Shown: positions 9,301-17,149 of the stretch, in pieces
Numbering within the stretch: the stretch's first letter is position 1
Layout of the letters: the number at the start of each line of letters is the position of its first letter
IMG/VR virus record: IMGVR_UViG_3300027710_000003
Location: 1 to 37,968 of that record
DNA: 37,968 bases
Source of the DNA: a virus
Direction: 5' to 3' (one strand)
Translations under genes and position numbers: made by a program
The notes under the pieces: generated by a model
Told to the model about the DNA's origin: nothing
The model's database searches: none
What the model saw: only the letters and a program-made list of their open reading frames with translations

Positions 9301-12300
9301 AGGTGAAAAGCTTCTTGGCAACCTAAGTGGATTGCGTTACGCAGGATTCCGCCGTGGACGCAATGGAGTTCTTAACCCAGTATTTTCACAAAGGAAAATT
9401 GAAGGGCCAAGCGCAACTAAAGAGCAAGTCAGAGAGTTATTTGCAAAATATGGGTGGTCTGAAAATAACGATGGATCATTTTTTATAGACACTCCTGAAG
9501 GCAGAGTCACAACTATGCGTGACCTTTACGAGGGCGGTAATGTTATTGACGTAAATGGCCAAGCTATTCCAAGGGATATTGGGACTACTATAGATGCTAA
9601 GATGCCGTTTAGCATTTCGCCAATAACATCCGCAGAGGATGTTTCATACAACGAAGCGATTAGAGTTCAGCCAACCTCAATAATGGCTCGCGCTGCCAAT
9701 CGCGATAGCATTGGAGTTAAGGACAATATCCTGTATCGAAAAGATCGCGCATATCGATTTATTGGTGCAGAAGGTCTAGCTGATTTGCGTGAGTCTGGAC
9801 TTGTTCGTGCTCGGCAAAACACAAAGCAAGCTTACGAAAGAGCGGTTTTCATGAGTGGCAAAAGCTCAGGTCGCTATGCTGACACGCACATGATTGAGGT
9901 AATTCCAGACGACACATGGAGTGGTGACAAATATATTTCGCCTTCAAGCGATTTAGCAATCAATGACATTCCGCATCGAATCTACGAGCGCAATGCAGAT
10001 GGATCGTATTCTGTTATTGAGGATACAATCGGAGATCAGGCGTTGCTGAATGAAAGTGGCCTTGAGGAAAACGGGCAGAAAGTGGACGCCGGGAATATGG
10101 CGTTTAGCGTCTCGTCGGGCGGTCTTTCTGAGGCGGAGGCTCCCGCATGGCCGTATGATGGCAAAACCGATTGGACTGGCAAATCTGTCCCCGAAGAAGT
10201 GGTTATTTACCGGGCAAACACTTTTGATCGTGGAACCTTTTGGAGTTCTTCTTCAAGTTTTGTTAGTGCCTTTTCAAAAAGCCATGACAATGCGCCTATT
10301 CGCACAAGCAAGGTTCGTTTTAACAAAGTCTTAGACCTTACTGGCGTTGGATCGAATCCTGTTGACTTCATTAAGCGGCTGGAGGTTCAAGGTATCAATC
10401 CAGACGAACCAATTAAATTTGACCCTCGTTCTCCAGCAGAGTCTGCACGGCAGATGTCACATTATCTAACCGAGGATGATCCTGATCGCATTTTTGAAAT
10501 CGTTGATCGCGCAGGGCCGCATTGGAACCGTCAAGGGTGGCAGGCTGTAAAATTCTACGAGACTTATGATGGCAACCCTGGGCGAACATACCATGTCTTG
10601 CCAGAGTTCTTCAACCCTGAATCTTCCCGTGCCGCAGGTGGCACGTTCTCCATCTCTCCCATCCGCAACCTAAACGAACTCAGCGATCAAGTAGAGCGCA
10701 ATTTTGCCGAGAACCCGGCTGGCGCGTTAGAGGTTAAGTCCAAAGTTATCCGCCAGTTTGCCAAACTCCGCGACAAGTGGAGCAATGAACGATGGACGCC
10801 GCAGGGCAACAAGATCAGGCCGATTAGTGAAAAGCGCACGGTAAAGAGCTTGGACAAAGAGCAGGCAATGCGGCAGGCGCAGCGTGAAGTTGAGCTTGTA
10901 AATGAAGGCATGGACAAGCTGACGCCAGACACGCTGATGGCGTATTCTGAAGGCGTCGGCACGCTGGAAGACGATCCGCTTGTGAAGAAAATGCTTCACG
11001 ATAACGGGCGATTAATGTCGAAAGCTACGGCTGCGCGTGAAGGTCGAGACATCAAAGATCAATACGACGATCTGAATTGGATTCCTCCGCAATGGTATTC
11101 CAACGGCAGGACAATTAAGACCGTTGTTATCACGCGCAAAGATGGATCAAGCGAAAGCTTCCCGTCTGCCAAGGTTCCCGCTGAAATCAAAGCTGCAATT
11201 AAGTCGGGTGAAGTGAAGGTTAAAATCAACAAGGTAACGATTCCAGCGGTTGGCGGCATCATGCCAGACGTAATGGCTAACAACCTGGGATTTGATACTG
11301 CCTCCGAAATGTGGGCCGCGCTTGAATCGTCCATTAAATCCCATCGTAATGCTAAAGCTGATTATGCCAAAGCAGAGGCCGCAGTTAAAGCGGTCGAAAA
11401 AGCCGCATTTGAACAAGCACGCCAAGAAGCTCAAGCATGGCGCGACGAGGCCGATGCAATGCAGAAAGAGGACTGGTCGCCGCGTGAATCATTAGTGCGC
11501 GATCTCATCACGCTAGAAGCAATCGTTGCCATGTTCCCGCAAGAGATTCGTGGGAAAATCGGCGGCTTTGTTACCCTAGCACGCAAGGCTAGCGAGGCGG
11601 CACGTTTGAAAGTGTTGCAACGCCAGCTTGAACGCGGGCAGGTGCTGTTGGAAAAGCATCTCAAGGAGCAGTATGGAACGGCGGTTGATAAACTTTTTGA
11701 CAAGTATCGTCCTGAGCGCAAGGCAGGTGAAAAGCCAAAAGGCAAACTTGATCCAGACGCGCAGGAAATCGCAGACAAAGCAGAATCCGCGATGGGCATG
11801 ACCGCCGACGAGGTAAACGCAGAAATCGATAAGATTAACACGCTGCTCAATGCCGACAATATTAGCGCCGAAACTGAGACAAAACTTGAAGCAATGCGCG
11901 AGCTTGTGCAATTGCTGGGCGATTGGAAGAATGCCAACTCGGCGCGCCGTGAATCTGCCTTCTTGGCGCTAAATGACGTGCTTTCAGAAGGCTGGGCCAA
12001 GTGGAAAATGAAGCAACTTCTCAAGCGCGAGCAACGCGAGGAAATGCGCAAGATACTCAAATCCGCCACCGGAAAGAAAGGCGTAGCCAGCGAGCGTGAC
12101 AAGATGAAGCTGGAATCTGCAAAAGTGCTTGGCAAGGCATCACGATGGGTTCTAAATCTTTCTTCGTTTGGTGAAGTTATGAAAGCCGTGTTTGGCGAAA
12201 AAGCAGCACGGCAATTTATCGACAACGAGCGCAACGCATCAAATCAATACGAGGATGCCATCCAATTATTCAGCGAACGCATCGACGAGTTTTTCACAAC

Positions 12301-14014
12301 TCTTGCAGGCGGCGTTTTAAAAGGTGAGCGCCTTCGCTTTGATCTTGCACAGCCTACGCTGACAATCGATGCAGGCGGCATGAATGAGCGAAATATCTCA
12401 CAACTCCAAGGTATTCAGGCGCTGCTTATGTGGCAGCAAGAAGACGGCAAACGTCATATGGAGGGGCCGCGTGATGAGAATGGCGCGCCCATTGAGGGCA
12501 AGTGGAGTTACGATCAAGCATGGATCGACGAGCTAACCAGCAAGCTCTCGCCGGAAGCTGTCGAAGTGAAAAAGTTTATTGAGCAGCTTTACGGTGAAGA
12601 GTGGGTTCCATTGAATGCGGTTTATCGTGAGCGGCACGGAGTCAATCTGCCAAGGCATGACAAATACGCACCGATCACAGTAACGCCACAGCAAGCCAAA
12701 GCTGGCGAAATGGTTGATCCTGTTTCTGGCGCTGCAATCGCTGGCTCTATCTTGACTCCAGGCTCGCTCCGTTCTCGTAATCGTTCAGCACTGGCTGAAC
12801 CTGAATTTCGAGACGCACTTTCTACGTTCATTGCTCACACAAAACAAATGGAGCATTGGAAGGCGTATTATGATCTCGCCGTTGAAATGCAAGCCGTTCT
12901 TGGCAATCGTGACGTTGCAAATTCAGTAAAGGCGGCAGTCGGTGACGAGGGCGCTACTGTTCTCAGGAAGTGGGTGGATGTGTTCGCGCAGGGCGGCACC
13001 CGCGATGCTGCCGCAGGATTGGCCGTTTCTGACGGTCTGGGCAGGCTTGCGGGCCGTGTGGCTACCGTGGGCCTTCTTGGGCGATTTTCTACGCTGCTAG
13101 TGCAATCTACACAGCTTGCGGCGGCATCGGTCAAAATGCCGACTGGCGCTTATTTGAAACGCTTTGCGCTTCTTATGTCCGGCAATTTGCAATGGGCTGA
13201 CGCAATTAATTCAGAGTTCATTCAAAGACGTATTAAGTCCGCGCCTCCGATTATTCGCCAAGCATTTCAAAGCTTGGGCGAGGCCACAAGGCCAAATGAA
13301 ATCCAACGCGTAACTCGATTCTTTGGGCAGTTACTTTCAGGCGCTGACGGTCTTTTTACCGCTGGAACGTATGCCATTCTTCTTGATTATCACCGCACGC
13401 AAGGCGCAAAAATGGGGATGCAAGGCGAAGCTTTAGAATCTTACGCACACGCTGAAGCTGTCAATGCTACCGAGCAAGTGGCGCAACCTGTTCGAACGGG
13501 CACGCGTTCAATCATTGAAGTGACAAACACAAATCCCTTGGCAAAAATGTCATGGGCTTACGCTTCAGAAGCTCGCCAAAAAATGGCACTTTTTGCATGG
13601 TCTGCATACAACGCCAAGAATGATCCAGCAGGCGCGGCTAAGACTGCGTTTCTTGTGTTTGTAATCGGTGGGCTAATGTCGCAGGTTTTAAAAAATCTTT
13701 GGCGCGAAGCTAAGGGTGACGACGATGAAAAAAAATGGAGTCCTGAACGGCTTACTTTGGCAATGCTATCACCCATTACGTCGGCTATTCCTGGAGCTTC
13801 TATGCTTGCTGGCGAAGGTGGGTCATTGTCTGGCGCTGAATATACAAAGTATGCCATCAAAGATGTATTTGATGGAGACGCTGACATGAAAGATGTGGAC
13901 ACAATTCTTTCGGCTATGGGTTATTTTAACGACACAGCCGGAGGAATTGCCACGCTTTCACACGCTGGATATGACTTTGCAAAATTGCTAGAGAATGCTT
14001 TTAGCGAAAAATAA
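6308..14014 (+). CDS. Giant gp16-position ejection protein with polyvalent-type effector modules
   Basis: A 2,568-residue protein, about twice T7 gp16 (1,318). Hydrophobic stretches lie at about 320-345, 374-395, 476-495, 2245-2275 and 2446-2500, bracketing a long soluble middle, a layout known from large phage polyvalent proteins. Residues 742-747 (HENFES) resemble a degenerate zincin HExxH with a later 'ETVSEM'. Residues about 955-1095 are kinase-like: G962-E-G964 loop, K978 in 'VLKV', D1072, N1078, D1081. Two modules follow, about 1145-1240 and 1295-1445; the second has ART-like 'IYR' (R1302), a Ser run 1313-1317 and a C-terminal 'GWQAVKFYE'. 'FS(I/V)S' linkers sit at 1101, 1266 and 1447. 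A coiled coil spans about 1680-1800. The start is one base after the previous stop. A virion role is firm by synteny; the effector modules are inferred. Confidence 0.8.
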   Translation: MPLDPQTADLMLTDFSAWENTLDDTQRQQLETTFKYEPDRVAAQKRFAAVASVAAYTNSDVQEVSNRFEDYYMHAFARDEQVGFGLKSGVKDINEFQQLLTERANGNKAKVGTFKSANAAAVDSALRGSSSLNDFAAWQLENEHLPEAFSDKAYEVWQKTYSDVKNELGEDGRAAASRAFRAMRTMTGVSEESDASVNEAKRDLINLRVRSPKAYDLALASVQLMAQDAGGVDKGVIQGVGENFGRSISNIIEGVFFAKPLIEMSQDVSEAMVKAGITNAENPERLAAQIRARREVENDIREISRGIIDPVKKARDGWSGWAESAAYMTASSLPYMVGVFTPGGQGQVAMAGSFTSDSYNEFRNNGWEGVSAATGAVASGVFQSAVETASEFILKIPGVAGVLNKFGVKPGSFWATQFFLRTVARSGIEVGEEIIQEATTPFVQELANAIIPSIPDTPEGKHLSDVMGKFFEADNFAPLILSVLPLGMIGAGMSTSQDMDYLKEVQSFFGDDAASEIMAEADPAKRDAMIREKFKAMPVEELVKRARMKMEAMAKRTGQSFQNEQDVESFQDTTSPEYTVSVTRTPSGWQVRMGDGNVIQVDSVEAARRIAVDLRQVGSQQEADKLVGVIDGYYEKGRQAETVLTGEKVEASEEFGVVAIRRDASGAIISQRQLGPQALETVRAEAEVAGIKTGTRGIFAHINGSNEVFPMRVADGAKEIVRRMNLYKSQVEGQPQVITFLHENFESTWSLGMANGTFSDQETRTAMRALLPAFEGVTALNAEEAQFIDNLRTLANGQGNETMLRETVSEMVIRDVLGRDRQGRATGMKPGSISRAIEASVMGANTQEEVSALKSILAAIKAFTAYLKGVFGTVDAITKARDEGKLGEEYDTFINKVLGIDEVKQMEGQAIDEAKAIMEEMLAPWEVQAVIDASNMDPTSDAEALKTKEFSQAEIDAKEKIGEGSESEVFDDGDNVLKVAESYNQTETLAERVVYALRGEKLLGNLSGLRYAGFRRGRNGVLNPVFSQRKIEGPSATKEQVRELFAKYGWSENNDGSFFIDTPEGRVTTMRDLYEGGNVIDVNGQAIPRDIGTTIDAKMPFSISPITSAEDVSYNEAIRVQPTSIMARAANRDSIGVKDNILYRKDRAYRFIGAEGLADLRESGLVRARQNTKQAYERAVFMSGKSSGRYADTHMIEVIPDDTWSGDKYISPSSDLAINDIPHRIYERNADGSYSVIEDTIGDQALLNESGLEENGQKVDAGNMAFSVSSGGLSEAEAPAWPYDGKTDWTGKSVPEEVVIYRANTFDRGTFWSSSSSFVSAFSKSHDNAPIRTSKVRFNKVLDLTGVGSNPVDFIKRLEVQGINPDEPIKFDPRSPAESARQMSHYLTEDDPDRIFEIVDRAGPHWNRQGWQAVKFYETYDGNPGRTYHVLPEFFNPESSRAAGGTFSISPIRNLNELSDQVERNFAENPAGALEVKSKVIRQFAKLRDKWSNERWTPQGNKIRPISEKRTVKSLDKEQAMRQAQREVELVNEGMDKLTPDTLMAYSEGVGTLEDDPLVKKMLHDNGRLMSKATAAREGRDIKDQYDDLNWIPPQWYSNGRTIKTVVITRKDGSSESFPSAKVPAEIKAAIKSGEVKVKINKVTIPAVGGIMPDVMANNLGFDTASEMWAALESSIKSHRNAKADYAKAEAAVKAVEKAAFEQARQEAQAWRDEADAMQKEDWSPRESLVRDLITLEAIVAMFPQEIRGKIGGFVTLARKASEAARLKVLQRQLERGQVLLEKHLKEQYGTAVDKLFDKYRPERKAGEKPKGKLDPDAQEIADKAESAMGMTADEVNAEIDKINTLLNADNISAETETKLEAMRELVQLLGDWKNANSARRESAFLALNDVLSEGWAKWKMKQLLKREQREEMRKILKSATGKKGVASERDKMKLESAKVLGKASRWVLNLSSFGEVMKAVFGEKAARQFIDNERNASNQYEDAIQLFSERIDEFFTTLAGGVLKGERLRFDLAQPTLTIDAGGMNERNISQLQGIQALLMWQQEDGKRHMEGPRDENGAPIEGKWSYDQAWIDELTSKLSPEAVEVKKFIEQLYGEEWVPLNAVYRERHGVNLPRHDKYAPITVTPQQAKAGEMVDPVSGAAIAGSILTPGSLRSRNRSALAEPEFRDALSTFIAHTKQMEHWKAYYDLAVEMQAVLGNRDVANSVKAAVGDEGATVLRKWVDVFAQGGTRDAAAGLAVSDGLGRLAGRVATVGLLGRFSTLLVQSTQLAAASVKMPTGAYLKRFALLMSGNLQWADAINSEFIQRRIKSAPPIIRQAFQSLGEATRPNEIQRVTRFFGQLLSGADGLFTAGTYAILLDYHRTQGAKMGMQGEALESYAHAEAVNATEQVAQPVRTGTRSIIEVTNTNPLAKMSWAYASEARQKMALFAWSAYNAKNDPAGAAKTAFLVFVIGGLMSQVLKNLWREAKGDDDEKKWSPERLTLAMLSPITSAIPGASMLAGEGGSLSGAEYTKYAIKDVFDGDADMKDVDTILSAMGYFNDTAGGIATLSHAGYDFAKLLENAFSEK

Positions 14015-14026
14015 AGCCCGCAAGAT

Positions 14027-14311
14027 TCAGGATCGGCTAAGTGAGTAAATATCCGCAAGCACGGATTTAAGCCTGTCGATCTCGACGGCCTGCTGTTGGA
14101 TCGTCTGCACGTCTCTGGCAGATGCTGCAAGGTGAGACTCGGTGCGCTCGCGGAGACGTTCGAGGAGTTCGGCGTTAGCTGCTAGTGCTGCGTCTCGCTC
14201 GCGCTCAAGTTTGCGTGCAAATTCAGAGGATACTGTGTTATATGGAGGCATCATTCCGGGTTGAGCGAAAAATGTCATGCCATCAGTTTCAGGTGTTGGT
14301 GTGTCGTTCAT
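14027..14311 (-). CDS. Small coiled-coil protein, MNDTP family
   Basis: A 94-residue protein encoded convergently to the giant virion gene. It starts 'MNDTPTPETDG' and has a long charged helix (about residues 30-85, 'ARKLERERDAALAANAELL') that should form a coiled coil. Its start overlaps the stop of the upstream reverse-strand gene by 4 bp (ATGA), so it is translationally coupled. The segment before the ATG reads CATCACACC on the coding strand, similar to the ATCATCAC motif. N-terminal similarity to the adjacent 90-residue protein suggests duplication. Function unknown. Confidence 0.7.
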   Translation of the reverse strand: MNDTPTPETDGMTFFAQPGMMPPYNTVSSEFARKLERERDAALAANAELLERLRERTESHLAASARDVQTIQQQAVEIDRLKSVLADIYSLSRS

Positions 14312-14580
14312 GGTGTGATGAAGGGTTGGAGTTTGGCGAGGGCAAGATGAACAGATTCCATTGTTTCCGATTCTCGTTCAATGTCGCTGTTATTGCGTGT
14401 AAAGATTGGTTGAACGATCAGGTAATTTAAGCATTTGTGCAAAGCCAAGTCGGCATCGCGGATGGCTTTGATTGACTCGTTGAGCTCGCGTTCCAGTTCC
14501 TTAGCTAGCTTTTCCAGCATTATGCTTCTTGCTGCGTCGTAGCCTTCCAGCACTTCGTCTGTTCTCGGTGTATCGTTCAT
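14308..14580 (-). CDS. Small coiled-coil protein, MNDTP paralogue
   Basis: A 90-residue protein starting 'MNDTPRTDEV' with the helix 'LAKELERELNESIKAI', the pattern of many short uncharacterised phage and bacterial proteins. It is preceded by a good Shine-Dalgarno sequence (AAAGGAGA, about 8 bases from the ATG) and overlaps both neighbours by 4 bp. It forms the middle of the only reverse-strand operon in the genome. Function unknown. Confidence 0.75.
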   Translation of the reverse strand: MNDTPRTDEVLEGYDAARSIMLEKLAKELERELNESIKAIRDADLALHKCLNYLIVQPIFTRNNSDIERESETMESVHLALAKLQPFITP

Positions 14581-14888
14581 GGCTGTTCTCCTTTCGATAA
14601 TTCATAGGCGTCTAGGGCTGCGAAAGCAGTCGGCAAAGGGTTAATGCCTTCGTGCTTTTGCCACAAATATTCGTCGCCAAATTGAAAACGGCGGTCCTCG
14701 TATTCTTCGGTGATTAAAGCCAAGGCATTTGCCAGCTTCTCTATTAGGACAGATTGAGCCTTAATAGTCGCCATATCTTCCGCTCGAAGATTAGCCAGCT
14801 TGAGAGCAAGCTCTGCTAGCTCGTCATACTCGCGCTGCTCGACGAGTTCGATGATGCCTTCCGGCGTGTGGTATGGGTAGGTTTTCAT
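14577..14888 (-). CDS. Reverse-strand operon leader gene, helical protein of unknown function
   Basis: A 103-residue, mostly helical acidic protein ('MKTYPYHTPEGIIELVEQR'). It is the first gene of the reverse-strand operon. Its ATG has no Shine-Dalgarno sequence but is abutted by ATCATCAC on the coding strand. A terminator-like hairpin with a U-rich tail ends about a dozen bases upstream of that motif, so expression probably depends on readthrough. I do not recognise the family. Confidence 0.7.
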   Translation of the reverse strand: MKTYPYHTPEGIIELVEQREYDELAELALKLANLRAEDMATIKAQSVLIEKLANALALITEEYEDRRFQFGDEYLWQKHEGINPLPTAFAALDAYELSKGEQP

Positions 14889-14896
14889 GTGATGAT
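14889..14896 (-). promoter_or_regulatory. ATCATCAC start-proximal motif, reverse strand
   Basis: On the reverse strand ATCATCAC directly abuts the ATG at 14888. Its presence on the opposite strand, in the same position relative to the start, argues that the motif belongs to translation initiation rather than to base composition. Confidence 0.5.
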
Positions 14897-14899
14897 TTT

Positions 14900-14935
14900 A
14901 AAACAAAAAGGCCGACTCGGGCAAGGAGTCGGCCT
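14900..14935 (-). terminator. Intrinsic terminator/attenuator upstream of the reverse-strand operon
   Basis: Perfect 10-bp stem: AGGCCGACTC (14909-14918) pairs with GAGTCGGCCT (14926-14935) around a 7-nt loop. Read on the reverse strand the stem is followed by TTTTTGTTTT, so it terminates leftward transcription just before the first gene of the reverse-strand operon. The + strand side lacks a T-run, which fixes the direction. Confidence 0.75.
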
Positions 14936-14966
14936 AATGCGGTTCATCGCAAGTTGGACGGTCACG

Positions 14967-14975
14967 CCTTGCCCG
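14967..14975 (-). promoter_or_regulatory. Leader segment complementary to the terminator loop
   Basis: Nine bases (CGGGCAAGG on the reverse strand) are perfectly complementary to the whole loop plus closing base pair of the attenuator hairpin (14918-14926). In a leftward transcript this could form a pseudoknot with the hairpin or interfere with its formation. Confidence 0.45.
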
Positions 14976-14991
14976 CGAGAACCATTTCCCT

Positions 14992-15020
14992 TTTATTGAT
15001 CGGATTCCTCATCGCGTCAA
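14992..15020 (-). promoter_or_regulatory. Sigma70-like promoter for the reverse-strand leader/operon
   Basis: On the reverse strand TTGACG (15015-15020) and AATAAA (14992-14997) are separated by 17 bp, matching 5/6 and 4/6 of the sigma70 consensus. Transcription would start near 14985 and run through the complementary segment and the hairpin before reaching the ATG at 14888. Confidence 0.5.
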
Positions 15021-15042
15021 ATTAAAATGAGCTTGATTTTAC

Positions 15043-15056
15043 TCGCATTTGTGAGA
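15043..15056 (+). promoter_or_regulatory. TCTCA-N4-TGAGA palindrome, copy B, with extended -10-like sequence
   Basis: TCGCATTTGTGAGA has one mismatch in the left arm. It lies 10 bp before the first fibre-region gene and contains TGTGAGAAT, which also occurs in copy D and could act as an extended -10 (TGn plus GAGAAT). CTTGATTT upstream may help as a -35. It may be promoter, operator or both. Confidence 0.5.
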
Positions 15057-15066
15057 ATCTGGCGAC

Positions 15067-15333
15067 ATGACTCTGAACCGAGAACATTCCTCTAAAGGCT
15101 ACAAGATTAATGCTGGCACCTCAACCGTGACGTATAATTTCTACGGGTTCACGGTTATCGCCGAAACTGTAATCAATGCCATTACTGCTCCAACTGGCGG
15201 AGGCATTGAGAACAACTCATACGACGGCGACGAAGCTGGCCTCGCTGGTGTCACCTTGCCAGTTGGTTATTATCCGATTCGCGGTAGCGCGATTGATTTA
15301 ACCTCCGGCACAGTCATCCTTTGGACTGAATAA
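15067..15333 (+). CDS. Short beta-rich virion-associated protein, unknown
   Basis: An 88-residue protein rich in Gly, Thr and Tyr ('YNFYGFTVIAETVINAIT', 'YYPIRGSAIDLTSG'), predicted to be mainly beta strand. It heads the fibre-gene run and is followed after 2 bp by the FN3-like gene, so a minor structural or fibre-associated role is likely by context. No Shine-Dalgarno sequence is visible. The family is not recognised with certainty. Confidence 0.7.
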   Translation: MTLNREHSSKGYKINAGTSTVTYNFYGFTVIAETVINAITAPTGGGIENNSYDGDEAGLAGVTLPVGYYPIRGSAIDLTSGTVILWTE

Positions 15334-15335
15334 AT

Positions 15336-15698
15336 ATGCCTGCCATGTGCCTCAGCTTAAATTTGCCATGCGGCGTAGCTGATCGCACGTTGACACCTCC
15401 AACCGTTGCGCCTGTGCTAACGGTTGGAGCTTTTTTTGCATCTTTTACAGCTATGTTACAGTGGACGGCTAGCAATAAAACAGGAAGCGATGGTTTTGGT
15501 TATCGGGTTGATTTAAGCATTAACGGTGGCGCATTTAATGAAGTAACGTCCTTATCGTCCGAAGATTTAAGCTACAACGATCAACAAAATTCTGCAATTG
15601 GCGAAACGTATACTTACCGAGTAACGCCGTTTAACTCAGCGGGCGACGGTGTTGCAAGCAATACTGCCAGTGTAATCTTGCCAGGAATTAACCCATGA
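15336..15698 (+). CDS. Fibronectin type III domain protein
   Basis: A 120-residue protein. Residues about 20-115 fit one FN3 domain: 'AMLQWTASNKTGSDGFGY' (strand B tryptophan), the strand C-E region 'VDLSINGGAFNEV', and the terminal 'YTYRVTPFNSAGDGVASN' typical of strands F-G. FN3 domains are frequent surface decorations on phage tails and capsids. It overlaps the next short gene by 4 bp (ATGA) and probably belongs to the fibre operon. Confidence 0.75.
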   Translation: MPAMCLSLNLPCGVADRTLTPPTVAPVLTVGAFFASFTAMLQWTASNKTGSDGFGYRVDLSINGGAFNEVTSLSSEDLSYNDQQNSAIGETYTYRVTPFNSAGDGVASNTASVILPGINP

Positions 15699-15832
15699 AC
15701 GCGCTTTCTCTCGGACTTCCTTTCGGCATTTCTCCGCCGACTTCGGCACCTCCGCCGGGCACGTGGATACTTGCAACCAATACCTGGAATGATACCGGCG
15801 TTTGGCTAGACTCTGAAACTTGGAACGATTAA
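15695..15832 (+). CDS. 45-residue Pro/Trp-rich protein between fibre genes
   Basis: A short gene whose ATG overlaps the FN3 gene stop (ATGA) and which ends 3 bp before the fibre gene start. The product has a Pro-rich stretch ('SPPTSAPPPGTW') and a near-repeat of the form NTWND...ETWND at the C-terminus. Tight packing between two genes is the main support. It may be a fibre-attachment peptide; function is unknown. Confidence 0.6.
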   Translation: MNALSLGLPFGISPPTSAPPPGTWILATNTWNDTGVWLDSETWND

Positions 15833-15835
15833 CAT

Positions 15836-17149
15836 ATGCCCATTGGAACTATAACAAACGGCGAGTCGGGTTCATCCGTAAGGGCGAAACTCAATAGCGT
15901 TATCTCTGCGACTAATTCGGCGCCTACAGACTACGCCACAGCCGCGCAAGGCGCTACTGCTGACTCCACAGCTAGCAGCCTTTCTTCGCACGTTGGAAAC
16001 ACAAGCAATCCGCACAGTGTAACCAAGTCGCAAGTCGGACTCGCTAACGTAACAAATGACGCGCAGACTATTGCGTCAATCGTGCCGAATACCGCGCCAA
16101 GTGCAGGCCAGGTCTTAGTTGGCAACGCAGGCGGAACAGCTTACGCGCCAGTTTCTGCTTCGGGAGACGCTACGCTTGCAAGCACTGGCGCTCTGACATT
16201 GGCAACGGTCAATAGCAACGTCGGCAGTTTCGGCAGTGCCACGGCAGCGCCAGCGGTTACGGTCAATGCCAAAGGGCTTGTTACGGCAGTTTCGACCAAT
16301 ACGATCACGCCCGCAGTTGGCAGCATTACAGGACTGGGCACTGGCGTTGCTACGGCGCTTGCTCAAAACGTCACCGGCAGCGGCAGCATCGTTCTCGGAA
16401 CATCTCCGACTCTTACAACTCCGGCGATTGGGACGCCATCAAGCGGCACACTGACAAGCTGCACCGGATTGCCACTTAGCACTGGCGTCACTGGGACTTT
16501 GCCAATCGCTAACGGCGGCACAGGTCAAACGGCGCAGACAGCGGCATTTGATGCGCTCGCTCCGACCACGACCAAAGGCGACCTCATTGTTCACAACGGC
16601 ACTGACAACATCCGCGTGGCAGTTGGCGGCACTAATGGGCATGTGCTTACGGTGGACAGCGCAGAGGCCAGTGGCGTGAAATGGGCGGCTGCTAGCGGCG
16701 GCGGTGGCGGCGGAGGCGGCGGTGGTTCCTCAGCAATTTACGCTGTAACGACATCTGATTCGGTAATAACTTCAACAACATTGGCCGATTTCTTAACAGC
16801 AAGCATTCCCGCAACTGGAACTTATGGCTTTTTTGCGACAGGCTCAGCCACTTCAGGAGCATTGACTGAAGGCATGAGCCTTGCAATTAACGGGCCTACT
16901 GCCAGCGCACTGAGTTTATTTGGAACGGTGCCAAGCAATTCAACTGGCAGTGTCACTGGCACTGTTGTTACTGCTTACAACACAAAGGTTTCTAGCGTGC
17001 AAATCAGTCCTGCTGGCAATTCTAGGTGGACGCTAAATGGTTATGTGACAGTAACATCAACAGGAACTTTTGCGCTTCGCTTTTCAAGTGAAACCGGAGG
17101 AACTGTAACGATACAAGCGGGTGCAATCCTTAATTTATTTCCAGTCTAA
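15836..17149 (+). CDS. Tail fibre protein with poly-glycine hinge
   Basis: A 437-residue fibre. Residues about 50-70 contain '[17 protein letters not shown]', a hallmark of trimeric phage fibre shafts, followed by Gly/Thr/Ser-rich repeats and '[19 protein letters not shown]'. A run of ten glycines at about residue 288 (nucleotides 16700-16727) separates the shaft from a C-terminal beta domain (about 300-437), which is the likely receptor-binding tip. The stop overlaps the next ATG (TAATG). The N-terminal virion-attachment part is short, so one of the three small upstream proteins may link it to the tail. Confidence 0.88.
   Translation: MPIGTITNGESGSSVRAKLNSVISATNSAPTDYATAAQGATADSTASSLSSHVGNTSNPHSVTKSQVGLANVTNDAQTIASIVPNTAPSAGQVLVGNAGGTAYAPVSASGDATLASTGALTLATVNSNVGSFGSATAAPAVTVNAKGLVTAVSTNTITPAVGSITGLGTGVATALAQNVTGSGSIVLGTSPTLTTPAIGTPSSGTLTSCTGLPLSTGVTGTLPIANGGTGQTAQTAAFDALAPTTTKGDLIVHNGTDNIRVAVGGTNGHVLTVDSAEASGVKWAAASGGGGGGGGGGSSAIYAVTTSDSVITSTTLADFLTASIPATGTYGFFATGSATSGALTEGMSLAINGPTASALSLFGTVPSNSTGSVTGTVVTAYNTKVSSVQISPAGNSRWTLNGYVTVTSTGTFALRFSSETGGTVTIQAGAILNLFPV

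Noticed and set aside
11431-12234. 267-codon open frame on the reverse strand within the giant virion gene
   Set aside because: It is antisense to a strongly coding, helical region, is Ser/Arg-rich as expected of an antisense shadow, and has no start signal or neighbours.
14015-14026. Terminator between the convergent operons
   Set aside because: Only 12 bp separate the two stops and no stem with a T-run is visible on either strand.
16696-16730. Frameshift or assembly error at the poly-glycine run of the fibre
   Set aside because: The frame is open through both sides, the Gly codons vary (ggc, ggt, gga), and glycine hinges are normal in fibres.
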